64,000 nt of DNA from Atherix ibis (Eukaryota > Arthropoda > Insecta > Diptera > Athericidae), in assembly GCA_958298945.1 (NCBI GenBank), contig OY282608.1, positions 14,609,933-14,673,932 on the forward strand, given 5' to 3'. Of the stretch, positions 1 through 12,739 are shown piece after piece (position 1 is the stretch's first letter; each line of letters opens with the position of its first letter). The position numbers and the translations under genes were made by a program. Below the pieces are notes generated by a model. The model did not search any database. It was not told the DNA's origin and saw nothing but the letters and a program-made list of their open reading frames with translations.

Positions 1-79
1 ACAAACCAACAAACGAACAAAACCAACAAACAAACAAACCAACAAATGAACAAACCAACAAACGAATAAACCAACAAAC

Positions 80-440
80 CAACAAACCAACTAACCAACA
101 AACCAAGAAACCAAGAAGCCAAGAAACCAACAAACCAACAAACCAACAAACCAACAAACTAACAAACCAACAAACCAACAAACCAACAAACCAACAAACG
201 AAAAAACAAACAAACCAACAAACCAATAAATTAAAAAAACAATAAACCAACAAACCAACAAGCCAACAAACCAACAAACCAACAAACGAACAAACAAACA
301 AACCAACAAACCAATAAATCAACCAACCAACAAACGAGCAAACCAACAAACAAACAAACCAACAAACCGACAAACCAACAAACCAAGTTACCAACAAACC
401 AACAAACCAACAAACCAACAAACCAAGAACCCATTAAACC
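80..440 (+). repeat. C-module head, diverged copy
   Basis: It carries the ordered C-head markers: CCAACTAACC near 90, AAGAAACCAAGAAGCC near 105-122, a short A-run after AACG near 200, GAGCAAACC near 337, CCGACAAACC near 368, and AGAACCCATTAAACC near 427. The same order occurs near 10.2-10.5, 11.48-11.78, 13.94-14.24, 17.7-17.95, 23.4-23.6, 36.0-36.3, 42.55-42.8 and 62.45-62.7 kb. Private changes (GTTACC instead of GTAACC near 389, and the AT-rich tract at 228-248) make it the most diverged copy. Confidence 0.72.
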
Positions 441-840
441 AACAAACCAACAAGCCAACAAACCAACAAACCAACAAACCTACAAACCAACAAACCAACA
501 AACTAACAAACCAACAAGCCAACAAACCAACAAACTAACAAACCAACAAACCAAGTAACCAACAAACCAACAAACCAACTAGCCAACAAACCAACAAACC
601 AACAAACGAACAAACGAACAAACCAACAATCGAACAAACCAACAAACCAACAAACCGACAAACGAACAAATCAACAAACGAACAAACGAACAAACCAACA
701 AACCAAGTAACCAACAAACCAACAAACGAACAAATCAACAAACAAACAAACCAACAAACGAACAAACCAACAAACGAACAAACCAACAAACCAACAAACC
801 AACAAACCAACAAACCAAAAAACCAACAAACCAACAAGCC

Positions 841-1007
841 AACAAACCAACAAACCAACAAACCAACAAACCAACAAACCAACAAACCAACAAACCAACA
901 AACCAACAAACCAACAAACCAACAAACCAACAAACCAACAAACCAACAAACCAACAAACCAACAAACCAACAAACCAACAAACCAACAAACCAACAAACC
1001 AACAAAC
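841..1007 (+). repeat. Near-perfect octamer core, about 167 bp
   Basis: About 21 consecutive AACAAACC units without a visible substitution, bounded by an AAGCC variant upstream and AACG at 1007-1008. Cores this clean, next to heavily varied segments, suggest recent local amplification by slippage or unequal exchange. Confidence 0.9.
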
Positions 1008-1839
1008 GAACAAACAAACAAACCAACAAACCAACAAACCAACAAACCAAAAAACCAACAAACCAACAAACCAACAAGCCAACAAACCAACAAACCAACA
1101 AACCAAGTAACCAACAAACCAAGAAACCACCAAGCCAACAAACCAATAAACCAAAAAACGAACAAACGAACAAACCAACAAACGAACACACCAACAAACC
1201 AACAAACCAGCAAATGAACAAACCAACAAACCAACAAGCCAACAAACGAACAAACCAATAAGCCAACAAGCCAACAAACCAACAAACCAACAAACTAACA
1301 AACAAACAAACCAACAAACAAACAAACCAGCAAACCAACAAACCAACAAACCAACAAACCAACAAGCCAACAAACCAACAAACCGACAAGCCAACAAACC
1401 AACAAGCCAACAAACCAATAAACCAACAAACGAACAAACAAACAAACCAACAAACCAACAAACCAACAAACCAACAAGCCAACAAACCAACAAACTAACA
1501 AGCCAACAAACCAACAAATCTACAAACGATCAAACAAACAAACCAACAAACCAACAAATCAACAAACCAACAAACCAACAAACCAACAAACCAACAAACA
1601 AACAAACCAACAAACCAACAAACTAACAAACCAACAAACCAACAAACCAACAAACCAACAAACCAACAAACCAAGTAACCAACAAACCAACAAACCAACA
1701 AACCAACAAACCAGCAAACCAACAAACCAACAAACCAACAAACCAACAAACCAACAAACCAACAAGCCAACAAACCAACAAACCAACAAATCAACAAACC
1801 AAGTAACCAACAAACCAACAAACCAACAAGACAAAAAAC

Positions 1840-2530
1840 CAACAAACCAACAAACGAACAAACGAACAAACCAACAAACGAACAAACCAACAAACAAACA
1901 AACCAAAAAACGAACAAACCAACAAACCAACAAGCCAACAAACCAACAAACCAACAAGCCAACAAACCAACAAACCAACAAACGAACAAACAAACAAACC
2001 CACAAACCATCAAACCAACAAACCAAGTAACCAACAAACCAACAAACGAACAAAAACAACAAACAAACAAACCAACAAACGAACAAACCAACAAACCAAC
2101 AAACTAAAAAACCAAGTAACCAACAAACCAACAAACCAAGAAACCAACAAACCAAGAAACCAACAAACCAACAAACCAACAAGCCAACAAACCAACAAAA
2201 CAACAAACCAACAAACCAACAAACCAACAAACCAACAAACTAACAAACCAACAAGATAACAAACCAACAAACCAACAAACCAACAAACCAAGTAACCAAC
2301 AAATCAACAACCAACTAGCCAACAAACCAACAAACTAACAAACGAACAAACGAACAAACCAACAAACGAACAAACCAACAAACCAACAAACTAACAAACC
2401 AACAATCCAACAAACCAACAAACCAATAAGCCAACAAACCAACAAAACAACAAACGAACAAACAAATAAACCAACAAACCAACAAACCAACAAACCAAGT
2501 AACCAACAAACCAACAAATGAACAATCCAA
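1840..2530 (+). repeat. Duplicated D/P-junction block, copy 1 (partner 1,984 bp downstream)
   Basis: It contains D-end markers in order: ACAAAAACAACAAACAAACC near 2050, CTAAAAAACCAAGTAACC near 2104, AAGATAACAAACC near 2252, and the junction AATCAACAACCAACTAGCC near 2302. The same series recurs 1,984 bp (248 octamers) later with very few differences; one octamer reads AAGAAACC here and AACAAACC there. D-type blocks at 18.6-19.9, 24.3-25.6 and 45.4-46.9 kb end the same way. Confidence 0.82.
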
Positions 2531-2815
2531 CAAACAAACAAACCAACAAACGAACAAACCAACAAACGAAACACCAATAAACCAACAAACCAACAAACCA
2601 AGAAACCAAGAAACCAACAAACCAACAAACCAACAAGCCAACAAACCAACAAACCAACAAACCAACAAACCAACAAACCAACAAACCAACAAACCAACAA
2701 ACCAACAAACCAACAAACCTACAAACCAACAAACCAACAAACCAACAAACCCACAAACGAACAAACAAACAAACCAACAAACCAACAAACCAACAAACCA
2801 ACAAGCCAACAAACC

Positions 2816-3140
2816 AATTAACCAACAAATGAACAAACGAACAAACCAACAAACGAACAAACCAACAAACCAACAACCCAACAAACGAAGAAACCAACAA
2901 ACCAACAAGCCAACAAACCAACAAACCAACAAGCCAACAAACCAACAAACCCACAAACGAACAAACAAACCAACAAACCAACAAACCAACAAACCAACAA
3001 ACCAACAAGCCAACAAACCAACAATCCAACAAACCAACAAACCAACAAACCAACAAACGACCAAACCAACAAACAAACAAACCAACAAACCAACAAACCA
3101 ACAAACTAAGAAACCAACAAACTAACAAGGCAACAAAACA
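2816..3140 (+). repeat. 325-bp module ending CTAACAAGGCAAC, copy 1
   Basis: The module starts at AATTAACCAACAAATGAAC and ends at CTAACAAGGCAACAAAACAAC. The distance from AATTA to AAGGC is 311 bp in all four neighbouring copies (2816, 3364, 4705, 5405). Internal markers are CAACCCAAC, GAAGAAACC, CCCACAAACG, CAATCC and CGACCAAACC. Copies 1 and 2 appear identical. Related, more changed copies lie near 27.6, 30.35, 47.2 and 47.66 kb. Confidence 0.88.
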
Positions 3141-3363
3141 ACAAACCAACAAACCAACAAACCAACAAACCAACAAACCAACAAACGAACAAACCAACAA
3201 ACCAAGAAACTAACAAACCAACAAACTAACCAGCCAACAAACCAACAAACCAACAAACCAACAAACCAACAAACCAACAAACCAACAAACCAACAAACCA
3301 ACAAACCAACAAACCAACAAACCAACAAACCAACAAACCAACAAACCAACAAGCCAACAAACC

Positions 3364-3688
3364 AATTAACCAACAAATGAACAAACGAACAAACCAACAA
3401 ACGAACAAACCAACAAACCAACAACCCAACAAACGAAGAAACCAACAAACCAACAAGCCAACAAACCAACAAACCAACAAGCCAACAAACCAACAAACCC
3501 ACAAACGAACAAACAAACCAACAAACCAACAAACCAACAAACCAACAAACCAACAAGCCAACAAACCAACAATCCAACAAACCAACAAACCAACAAACCA
3601 ACAAACGACCAAACCAACAAACAAACAAACCAACAAACCAACAAACCAACAAACTAAGAAACCAACAAACTAACAAGGCAACAAAACA
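3364..3688 (+). repeat. 325-bp module ending CTAACAAGGCAAC, copy 2
   Basis: It shows no visible difference from copy 1, from which it is offset by exactly 548 bp (a multiple of 4 but not of 8). Identity over the whole module next to degenerate sequence indicates a very recent duplication. The 113-bp near-pure stretch at about 3240-3352 separates it from copy 1. Confidence 0.88.
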
Positions 3689-3823
3689 ACAAACCAACAA
3701 ACCAACAAACCAACAAACCAACAAACCAACAAACGAACAAACCAAAAAACGAACAAACCAACAAACCAACAAGCCAACAAACCAACAAACCAAGTAACCA
3801 ACAAACCAACAAACGAACAAAAC

Positions 3824-4514
3824 CAACAAACCAACAAACGAACAAACGAACAAACCAACAAACGAACAAACCAACAAACAAACAAACCAAAAAACGAACA
3901 AACCAACAAACCAACAAGCCAACAAACCAACAAACCAACAAGCCAACAAACCAACAAACTAACAAACGAACAAACAAACAAACCCACAAACCATCAAACC
4001 AACAAACCAAGTAACCAACAAACCAACAAACGAACAAAAACAACAAACAAACAAACCAACAAACGAACAAACCAACAAACCAACAAACTAAAAAACCAAG
4101 TAACCAACAAACCAACAAACCAACAAACCAACAAACCAAGAAACCAACAAACCAACAAACCAACAAGCCAACAAACCAACAAAACAACAAACCAACAAAC
4201 CAACAAACCAACAAACCAACAAACTAACAAACCAACAAGATAACAAACCAACAAACCAACAAACCAACAAACCAAGTAACCAACAAATCAACAACCAACT
4301 AGCCAACAAACCAACAAACTAACAAACGAACAAACGAACAAACCAACAAACGAACAAACCAACAAACCAACAAACTAACAAACCAACAATCCAACAAACC
4401 AACAAACCAATAAGCCAACAAACCAACAAAACAACAAACGAACAAACAAATAAACCAACAAACCAACAAACCAACAAACCAAGTAACCAACAAACCAACA
4501 AATGAACAATCCAA
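3824..4514 (+). repeat. Duplicated D/P-junction block, copy 2
   Basis: This is the partner of the block at 1840-2530, at a constant offset of 1,984 bp. The same CTAAAAAACC, AAGATAACAAACC and CAACCAACTAGCC markers are present near 4088, 4236 and 4286. Similarity stops near 4524: copy 1 continues with AACG variants while this copy continues as plain octamers, which marks a rearrangement boundary. Confidence 0.82.
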
Positions 4515-4704
4515 CAAACAAACAAACCAACAAACCAACAAACCAACAAACCAACAAACCAACAAACCAACAAACCAACAAACCAACAAACCAACAAACC
4601 AACAAACCTACAAACCAACAAACCAACAAACCAACAAACCCACAAACGAACAAACAAACAAACCAACAAACCAACAAACCAACAAACCAACAAGCCAACA
4701 AACC

Positions 4705-5029
4705 AATTAACCAACAAATGAACAAACGAACAAACCAACAAACGAACAAACCAACAAACCAACAACCCAACAAACGAAGAAACCAACAAACCAACAAGCC
4801 AACAAACCAACAAACCAACAAGCCAACAAACCAACAAACCCACAAACGAACAAACAAACCAACAAACCAACAAACCAACAAACCAACAAACCAACAAGCC
4901 AACAAACCAACAATCCAAGAAACCAACAAACCAACAAACCAACAAACGACCCAACCAACAAACAAACAAACCAACAAACCAACAAACCAACAAACTAAGA
5001 AACCAACAAACTAACAAGGCAACAAAACA
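4705..5029 (+). repeat. 325-bp module ending CTAACAAGGCAAC, copy 3
   Basis: Same marker order and the same 311-bp internal distance as copies 1 and 2. It has CAATCCAAGAAACC (near 4912) where copies 1-2 have CAATCCAACAAACC, and CGACCCAACC (near 4948) where they have CGACCAAACC. Copy 4 shares both changes, so copies 3 and 4 form a younger pair. Confidence 0.87.
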
Positions 5030-5130
5030 ACAAACCAACAAACCAACAAACCAACAAACCAACAAACCAACAAACCAACAAACGAACAAACCAACAAACC
5101 AAGAAACGAACAAACCAACAAACTAACCAG

Positions 5131-5300
5131 CCAACAAACCAACAAACCAACAAACCAACAAACCAACAAACCAACAAACCAACAAACCAACAAACCAACA
5201 AACCAACAAACCAACAAACCAACAAACCAACAAACCAACAAACCAACAAACCAACAAACCAACAAACCAACAAACCAACAAACCAACAAACCAACAAACC
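5131..5300 (+). repeat. Near-perfect octamer core, about 170 bp
   Basis: Uninterrupted AACAAACC units between CTAACCAGCC (ending near 5132) and ACCTACAAACC (T at 5301). A similar core follows the same CTAACCAGCC marker near 5839-5982, so core and marker were copied together. Confidence 0.9.
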
Positions 5301-5404
5301 TACAAACCAACAAACCAACAAACCAACAAACCAACAAACCCACAAACGAACAAACAAACAAACCAACAAACCAACAAACCAACAAACCAACAAGCCAACA
5401 AACC

Positions 5405-5729
5405 AATTAACCAACAAATGAACAAACGAACAAACCAACAAACGAACAAACCAACAAACCAACAACCCAACAAACGAAGAAACCAACAAACCAACAAGCC
5501 AACAAACCAACAAACCAACAAGCCAACAAACCAACAAACCCACAAACGAACAAACAAACCAACAAACCAACAAACCAACAAACCAACAAACCAACAAGCC
5601 AACAAACCAACAATCCAAGAAACCAACAAACCAACAAACCAACAAGCGACCCAACCAACAAACAAACAAACCAACAAACCAACAAACCAACAAACTAAGA
5701 AACCAACAAACTAACAAGGCAACAAAACA
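5405..5729 (+). repeat. 325-bp module ending CTAACAAGGCAAC, copy 4
   Basis: Offset 700 bp from copy 3. It shares copy 3's derived changes and adds one of its own (AAGCGACCC instead of AACGACCC near 5645). The nested pattern of changes orders the duplication events in this cluster. Confidence 0.87.
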
Positions 5730-5784
5730 ACAAACCAACAAACCAACAAACCAACAAACCAACAAACCAACAAACCAACAAACC

Positions 5785-6725
5785 AACAAACGAACAAACC
5801 AACAAACCAAGAAACGAACAAACCAACAAACTAACCAGCCAACAAACCAACAAACCAACAAACCAACAAACCAACAAACCAACAAACCAACAAACCAACA
5901 AACCAACAAACCAACAAACCAACAAACCAACAAACCAACAAACCAACAAACCAACAAACCAACAAACCAACAAACCAACAAACGAACAAACAAACAAACA
6001 AACAAACCAAAAAACCAACAAACCAACAAACCAACAAGCTAACAACCAACAAACCAACAAACCAAGTAACCAACAAACCAACAAACCAACAAGCCAACAA
6101 ACCAATAAACCAACAAACGAACAAACGAACAAACCAACAAACGAACAAACCAACAAACGAACAAGCCAACAAACCTACAAACCAACAAGCCAACAAACGA
6201 ACAAACAAACAAACCAACAAACCAACAAACCAACAAACCAAGTAACCAACAAACCAACAAACGATCAAACCAACAAACAAACAAACCAACAAACGAACAA
6301 ACCAACAAACGAACATACCAACAAACCAACAAACCAACAAACCAAGAAACCTACAAACCAACAAACCAACAAGCCAACAAACCAACAAACCAACAAACCA
6401 ACAAACCAAAAAACCATTAAAACAACGAACCAACAAGCCAACAAACCAACAAACCAAGTAACCAACAAACCAACAAACCAACAAGCCAACAAACCAATAA
6501 ACCAACAAACGAACAAACGAACAAACGAACAAACTAACAAACCAACAAACCCACAAACGAACAAACCAACAAACCAACAAGCCAACAAACCAACAAACGA
6601 ACAAGCCAACAAACGAACAAACATACAAACCAACAAACCAACAAATTAACAAAACAACAAGCCAACAAACCAACAAACCTACAAACGAACAAAAAAACAA
6701 ACCAACCAACCAACAAACCAACAAA
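5785..6725 (+). repeat. Tandem duplication of about 0.95 kb, copy 1
   Basis: Fingerprints in order: AAGAAACGAAC, CTAACCAGCC (5831), AAGCTAACAACC near 6037, CGATCAAACC near 6263, CCATTAAAACAACG near 6414, ATTAACAAAACAAC near 6647, and AACAAAAAAACAAACC followed by CCAACCAACCAAC near 6690-6712. All recur in the next copy 943-951 bp later. The region resembles B and D elements mixed together. Confidence 0.85.
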
Positions 6726-7675
6726 CCAACAAACGAACAAACCAACAAACCAAGAAACGAACAAACCAACAAACTAACCAGCCAACAAACCAACAAACCA
6801 ACAAACCAACAAACCAAGTAACCAACAAACCAACAAACCAACAAACCAACAAACCAACAAACCAACAAACCAACAAACCAACAAACCAACAAACCAACAA
6901 ACCAACAAACCAACAAACCAACAAACCAACAAACGAACAAACAAACAAACAAACAAACCAAAAAACCAACAAACCAACAAACCAACAAGCTAACAACCAA
7001 CAAACCAACAAACCAAGTAACCAACAAACCAACAAACCAACAAGCCAACAAACCAATAAACCAACAAACGAACAAACGAACAAACCAACAAACGAACAAA
7101 CCAACAAACGAACAAGCCAACAAACCTACAAACCAACAAGCCAACAAACGAACAAACAAACAAACCAACAAACCAACAAACCAACAAACCAAGTAACCAA
7201 CAAACCAACAAACGATCAAACCAACAAACAAACAAACCAACAAACGAACAAACCAACAAACGAACATACCAACAAACCAACAAACCAACAAACCAAGAAA
7301 CCTACAAACCAACAAACCAACAAGCCAACAAACCAACAAACCAACAAACCAACAAACCAAAAAACCATTAAAACAACGAACCAACAAGCCAACAAACCAA
7401 CAAACCAAGTAACCAACAAACCAACAAACCAACAAGCCAACAAACCAATAAACCAACAAACGAACAAACGAACAAACGAACAAACTAACAAACCAACAAA
7501 CCCACAAACGAACAAACCAACAAACCAACAAGCCAACAAACCAACAAACGAACAAGCCAACAAACGAACAAACATACAAACCAACAAACCAACAAATTAA
7601 CAAAACAACAAGCCAACAAACCAACAAACCTACAAACGAACAAAAAAACAAACCAACCAACCAACAAACCAACAA
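6726..7675 (+). repeat. Tandem duplication of about 0.95 kb, copy 2
   Basis: Same ordered fingerprints as copy 1. The offset is 943 bp at CTAACCAGCC and 951 bp from about 6990 onward, so one octamer was gained inside this copy. The added octamer is close to an extra AAGTAACC near 6815, absent from copy 1. The period of 951 is not a multiple of 8; each copy carries a 7-base unit in AAGCTAACAACCAAC. Confidence 0.85.
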
Positions 7676-9200
7676 ACCAACAAACTAACAAACCAACAAA
7701 CCAACAAACGAACAAACCAACAAACAAACAAACCAACAAACCAACAAACCAACAAACCAACAAACCAAGTAACCAACAAACCAACAAACCAACAAACCAA
7801 CAAACCAACAAACCAACAAAGTAACAAATCAAGTAACCAACAAACCAACAAACCAAGAAGCCAATAAACCAACAAACCAACAAACGAATAAAAGAACAAA
7901 CGAACAAACCAACAAACGAACAAACCAACAAACCAACAAACCAACAAACGAACAAACCAACAAACCAACAAGCCAACAAACCAACAAACCAACAAACCAA
8001 CAAACCAACAAACCAACAAACGAACAAACAAACAAACCAACAAACCAACAAACCAAGTAACCAACAAACCAACAAACGAACAAACAAACAAACAAACAAG
8101 CCAACAAACGAACAAACCAACAAACGAACAAACCAACAAACCAACAAACCAACAAACCAACAAACCAAAAAACCAACATACCAACAAGCTAACAAACCAA
8201 CAAACCAACAAACCAACAAAACAATAAACCAACAAACCAACAAACCAACAAACCAACAAACCAACAAACCAACAAACGAACAAACAAACAAACCAACAAA
8301 CCAACAAACCAAAAAACCAACAAACCAACAAACCAACAAGCCAACAAACCAACAAACGTACAAACCAAGTAACCAACAAACCAAGAAACCAACAAGCCAA
8401 CAAACCAACAAACCAACAAGCCAACAAACCAAGAAATCTACAAGCGAACAAACAAACAAATCAACAAACCAACAAACCAACAAACCAACAAACCAACAAA
8501 CCAACAAACCAACAAACCAACAAACCAACAAACCAACAAACCAACAAACCAGCAAACCAACAAACCAACAACCAAACAAACCAACAAACGAAGTAACTAA
8601 CAAACCAACAAACCAACATACCAACAAACTAACAAACCAACAAACCAACAAACCAATAAACCAACAAACCAAAAAACCAACAAACCAACAAGCCAACAAA
8701 CCAACAAATCAACAAACCAAGTAACCAACAAACCCACAAACCAACAAGCCAACAAACCAACAAACCAACAAACGAACAAACCAACAAACGAATAAACCAA
8801 CAAACCAACAAACCAACAAACCAAGAAACCAAGAAGCCAACAAACCAACAAGCCAACAAACCAACAAACTAACAGACCAACAAACCAACAAACCAACAAA
8901 CCAACAAACCAACAAACGAACAAACAAACAAACCAACAAATCAACAAACCAAAAAACCAATAAACCAACAAACCAACAAGCCAACAAACCAACAAACCAA
9001 CAAACGAACAAACAACAAACCAACAAACCAATAAACCAACAAACCAACAAACCAACAAACGAACAAACCAACAAACAAACAAACAAACAAACCAACAAAC
9101 CAACAAACCAACAAACCAAGTAACCAACAAACCAACAAACCAACAAACCAACAAACCAAGAAACCATTAAACCAAAAAACCAACAAGCCAACAAACCAAC
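7676..9200 (+). repeat. Degenerate octamer block without a clear long partner
   Basis: AACAAACC array with many AACG, AAGCC, AAGTAACC and AATAAACC units. Local oddities are AAATCTACAAGCGAAC near 8435, ACAACCAAACAAACC near 8570 and ACAAACAACAAACC near 9005. I could not match the whole block to another part of the window. No gene is seen. Confidence 0.7.
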
Positions 9201-10200
9201 AAACCAACAAACCAACAAACCACCAAACCAACAAACTAACAAACCAACAGGCCAACAAACCAACAAACCAACAAACCAACAAACCAAGTAACCAACAAAC
9301 CAGCAAACCAACTAGCCAACAAACCAACAAACCAACAAACGAACAAACCAACAAACCAACAAACGAACAAACCAACAAACCAAGAAACCAAGTAACCAAC
9401 AAACCAACAAACGAACAACACAATCAAACAAACCAACAAACGAACAAACCAACAAACGAACAAACCAACAAACGAATAAACCAACAAACCAACAAACCAA
9501 CAAATCAACAAACCAAGAAACCAAGAAACCAACAAACCAACAAGCCAACAAACTAACAAACCAACAAACCAACAAACCAACAAACCAACAAACCAACAAA
9601 CCAACAAACGAACAAACAAACATACCAACAAACCAACAAACCAAAAAACCAACAAACCAACAAACCAACAAGCCAACAAACCAACAAACGAACAAACCAA
9701 GTAACCAACAAACCAAGAAACCAACAAGCCAACAAACCAATAAACCAACAAACGAACAAACGAACAAACAAACAAACAAACAAATTAACAAACCAACAAA
9801 CCAACAAACGAACAAACCAACAAACCAACAAGCCAACAAACCAACAAGCCAACAAACCAACAAACCAACAAACCAACAAAAGAACAAACAAACAAACCAA
9901 CAAACAAACAAACCAACAAACCAACAAACCAACAAACCAACAAGTCAACAAACCAACAAACCAACAAGCCAACAAACCAAAAAGCCAACAAACCAAAAAA
10001 CCAACAAACGAACAAACAAACATGCCAACAAACCAACAAACCAACAAACCAACAAACCAACAAGCCAACAAGCCAACAAACGAACAAACAAACAAACCAA
10101 CAAACCAACAAACCAACAAAACAAGTAACCAACAAACCAACAAACGAACAAAACCAACAAACAAACAAACCAACAAACGAACAAACCAACAAACGAATAA
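9200..10200 (+). repeat. B-type module, diverged copy
   Basis: B markers are present in order: ACCATTAAACC near 9165, ACCACCAAACC then AACAGGCCAAC near 9221-9255, AACTAGCC near 9312, CAACACAATCAAAC near 9415, and AATAAACC with AAGAAACCAAGAAACC near 9475-9530. They appear in the same order near 22.3, 29.5, 32.3, 34.9, 41.4 and 61.3 kb. ACATGCC near 10020 and a second AAAAGAACAAAC variant near 9880 are local. Confidence 0.72.
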
Positions 10201-10640
10201 ATTAACAAACCAACAAACCAACTAACCAACAAACCAAGAAACCAAGAAGTCAACAAACCAACAAGCCAACAAACCAACAAACCAACAAACTAACAAACCA
10301 ACAAACCAACAAACTAACAAACCAACAAACCAACAAACTGAAAAAAACATACCAACAAACGAAAAAAAAAAAAAACCAACAAACCAACAAACCAATAAAC
10401 CAACAAACCAACAAACGAGCAAACCATCAAACAAACAAACCAACAAACCGACAAACCAACAAACCAAGTAACCAACAAACCAACAAACCAACAAACCAAG
10501 AACCCATTAAACCAACAAACCAACAAGCCAACAAACCAACAAACCAAAAAATCTACAAACCAACAAACCAACAAACTAACAAACCAACAAGCCAACAAAC
10601 CAACAAACTAACAAACCAACAAACCAAGTAACCAACAAAC
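10200..10640 (+). repeat. C head with A-tracts, copy 1
   Basis: Markers: CCAACTAACC, AAGAAGTCAACAAACC near 10243, A7 at 10341-10347 and A14 at 10362-10375, then GAGCAAACCATCAAAC near 10417, CCGACAAACC, and AGAACCCATTAAACC near 10500. The order matches the copies near 11.5-11.9 and 13.95-14.35 kb. The A-tracts appear to be extensions of the A-run after CTG (A7) and AACG (A14). Confidence 0.82.
10341..10375 (+). repeat. A-tract pair A7 and A14
   Basis: Seven A at 10341-10347 and fourteen A at 10362-10375, among the longest homopolymers in the window. Two homologous positions in other C heads carry A9/A9 (11595-11603, 11618-11626) and A9/A10 (14058-14066, 14081-14090), which indicates slippage at fixed sites. 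Confidence 0.9.
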
Positions 10641-11480
10641 CAACAAACCAACTAGCCAACAAACCAACAAACCAACAAACGAACAAACGAACAAACCAAC
10701 AAACGAACAAACCAACAAACCAACAAACCAACAAACCACCAAACCAACAAACTAACAAACCAACAGGCCAACAAACCAACAAACCAACAAACCAACAAAC
10801 CAAGTAACCAACAAACCAGCAAACCAACTAGCCAACAAACCAACAAACCAACAAACGAACAAACCAACAAACAAACAAACCAACAAACCAACAAACCAAA
10901 AAACCAACAAACCAACAAACCAACAAGCCAACAAACCAACAAACCAACAAACCAAGTAACCAACAAACCAAGAAACCAACAAGCCAACAAACCAATAAAC
11001 CAACAAACGAACAAACGAACAAACGAACAAACGAACAAACGAACAAACAAACAAACAAACAAATTAACAAACCAACAAACCAACAAACGAACAAACCAAC
11101 AAACCAACAAGCCAACAAACCAACAAGCCAACAAACCAACAAACCAACAAAAGAACAAACAAACAAACCAACAAACAAACAAACCAACAAACCAACAAAC
11201 CAACAAACCAACAAGTCAACAAACCAACAAACCAACAAGCCAACAAACCAACAAGCCAACAAACCAACAAACCAACAAACGAACAAACAAACAAGCCAAC
11301 AAACCAACAAACCAACAAACCAACAAGCCAAAAGGCCAACAAACGAACAAACAAACAAACCAACAAACCAACAAACCAACAAACCAAGTAACCAACAAAC
11401 CAACAAACGAACAAAACCAACAAACAAACAAACCAACAAACGAACAAACCAACAAACGAATAAATGAACAAACCAACAAA
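10640..11480 (+). repeat. B-type module, short copy
   Basis: AACTAGCC near 10652, ACCACCAAACC with CTAACAAACCAACAGGCC near 10735-10770, a second AACTAGCC near 10827, an AACGAAC-rich stretch near 11005-11045, then AACAAAAGAACAAAC near 11148 and AAAGGCCAAC near 11330. It lacks the ACACAATC and ACATCCG markers of full B modules, so part of B is missing or was never present. Confidence 0.68.
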
Positions 11481-11594
11481 CCAACTAACCAACAAACCAA
11501 GAAACCAAGAAGTCACCAAACCAACAAGCCAACAAACCAACAAACCAACAACCTAACAAACCAACAAACCAACAAACCAACAAACCAACAAACG

Positions 11595-11626
11595 AAAAAA
11601 AAACAAACCAACAAACGAAAAAAAAA
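11595..11626 (+). repeat. A-tract pair A9 and A9
   Basis: Two nine-base A-runs, at 11595-11603 and 11618-11626, each directly after AACG inside a C head. They are homologous to the tracts near 10.35 and 14.06 kb. Confidence 0.9.
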
Positions 11627-12739
11627 CAAACCAACAAACCAACAAACCAACAAACCAATAAACCAACAAACCAACAAACGAGCAAACCATCAAACAAACA
11701 AACCAACAAACCGACAAACCAACAAACCAAGTAACCAACAAACCAACAAACCAACAAACCAACAAACCAAGAACCCATTAAACCAACAAACCAACAAGCC
11801 AACAAACCAACAAACCAAAAAATCTACAAACCAACAAACCAACAAACTAACAAACCAACAAGCCAACAAACCAACAAACTAACAAACCAACAAACCAAGT
11901 AACCAACAAACCAACAAACCAACTAGCCAACAAACCAACAAACCAACAAACGAACAAACGAACAAACCAACAAACGAACAAACCAACAAACCAACAAACC
12001 AACAAACGAACAAACCAACAAACGAACAAACGAACAAACCAACAAACCAAGTAACCAACAAACCAACAAACGAACGAACCAACAAAAAAACAGACCAACA
12101 AACGAACAAACCAACAAACGAACAAACCAACAAACCAACAAACCAACAAACCAACAAACCAAAAAACCAAGAAACCAACAAGCCAACAAACAAACAAACC
12201 AACAAACCAACAAACCAACAAACCAACAAACCAACAAACCAACAAACCAACAAACCAACAAACCAACAAACCAACAAACCAACAAACCAACAAACCAACA
12301 AACCAACAAACGAACAAACAAACAAACCAACAAACGAACAAACCAACAAACCAACAAACCAACAAACCGAAAAACCAACAAACCAAAAAACAGAGAAACC
12401 AACAAGCCAACAAACCAACAAACCAACAAACCAACAAACCAACAAACCAACAAACCAACAAACCAACAAACCAACAAACCAACAAACCAACAAACCAACA
12501 AACCAACAAACCAACAAACCAAAAAACCAAGAAACCAACAAGCCAACAAACCAACAAACCAACAAACCAACAAATCAACAAACCAACAAACCAACAAACC
12601 AACAAACCAACAAACCAACAAACCAACAAACCAACAAACCAACAAACCAACAAACCAACAAACGAACAAACAAACAAACCAACAAACGAACAAACCAACA
12701 AACCAACAAACCAACAAACCAACAAACCAAAAAACAGAG

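Larger units (their letters stand above)
1..1840 (+). repeat. Leading degenerate block
   Basis: Octamer array with many AACG, AAGCC and AATAAACC variants. It holds a diverged C-type head near 80-440, the variant AACTAGCC near 578, a near-perfect core from 841 to 1007, and a D-like stretch after about 1490. The tract around 228-248 (TAAATTAAAAAAACAATAAA) is an unusual local variant that I do not see elsewhere. No gene is present. Confidence 0.8.

Noticed and set aside
2829..3125. + strand frames beginning MNKRTNQQ, conserved in several copies (2829, 3377, 5418, 27613, 30361, 47222, 47670)
   Set aside because: The ATG is just the AATGAAC variant of the octamer, and conservation is explained by recent duplication of the DNA module. 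The product would be a low-complexity T/N/K/P/Q repeat.
10362..10375. Poly(A) tail of an inserted retroelement
   Set aside because: The A14 run is flanked by octamers on both sides, with no element body, and homologous C heads have shorter A-runs at the same site. Slippage explains it.
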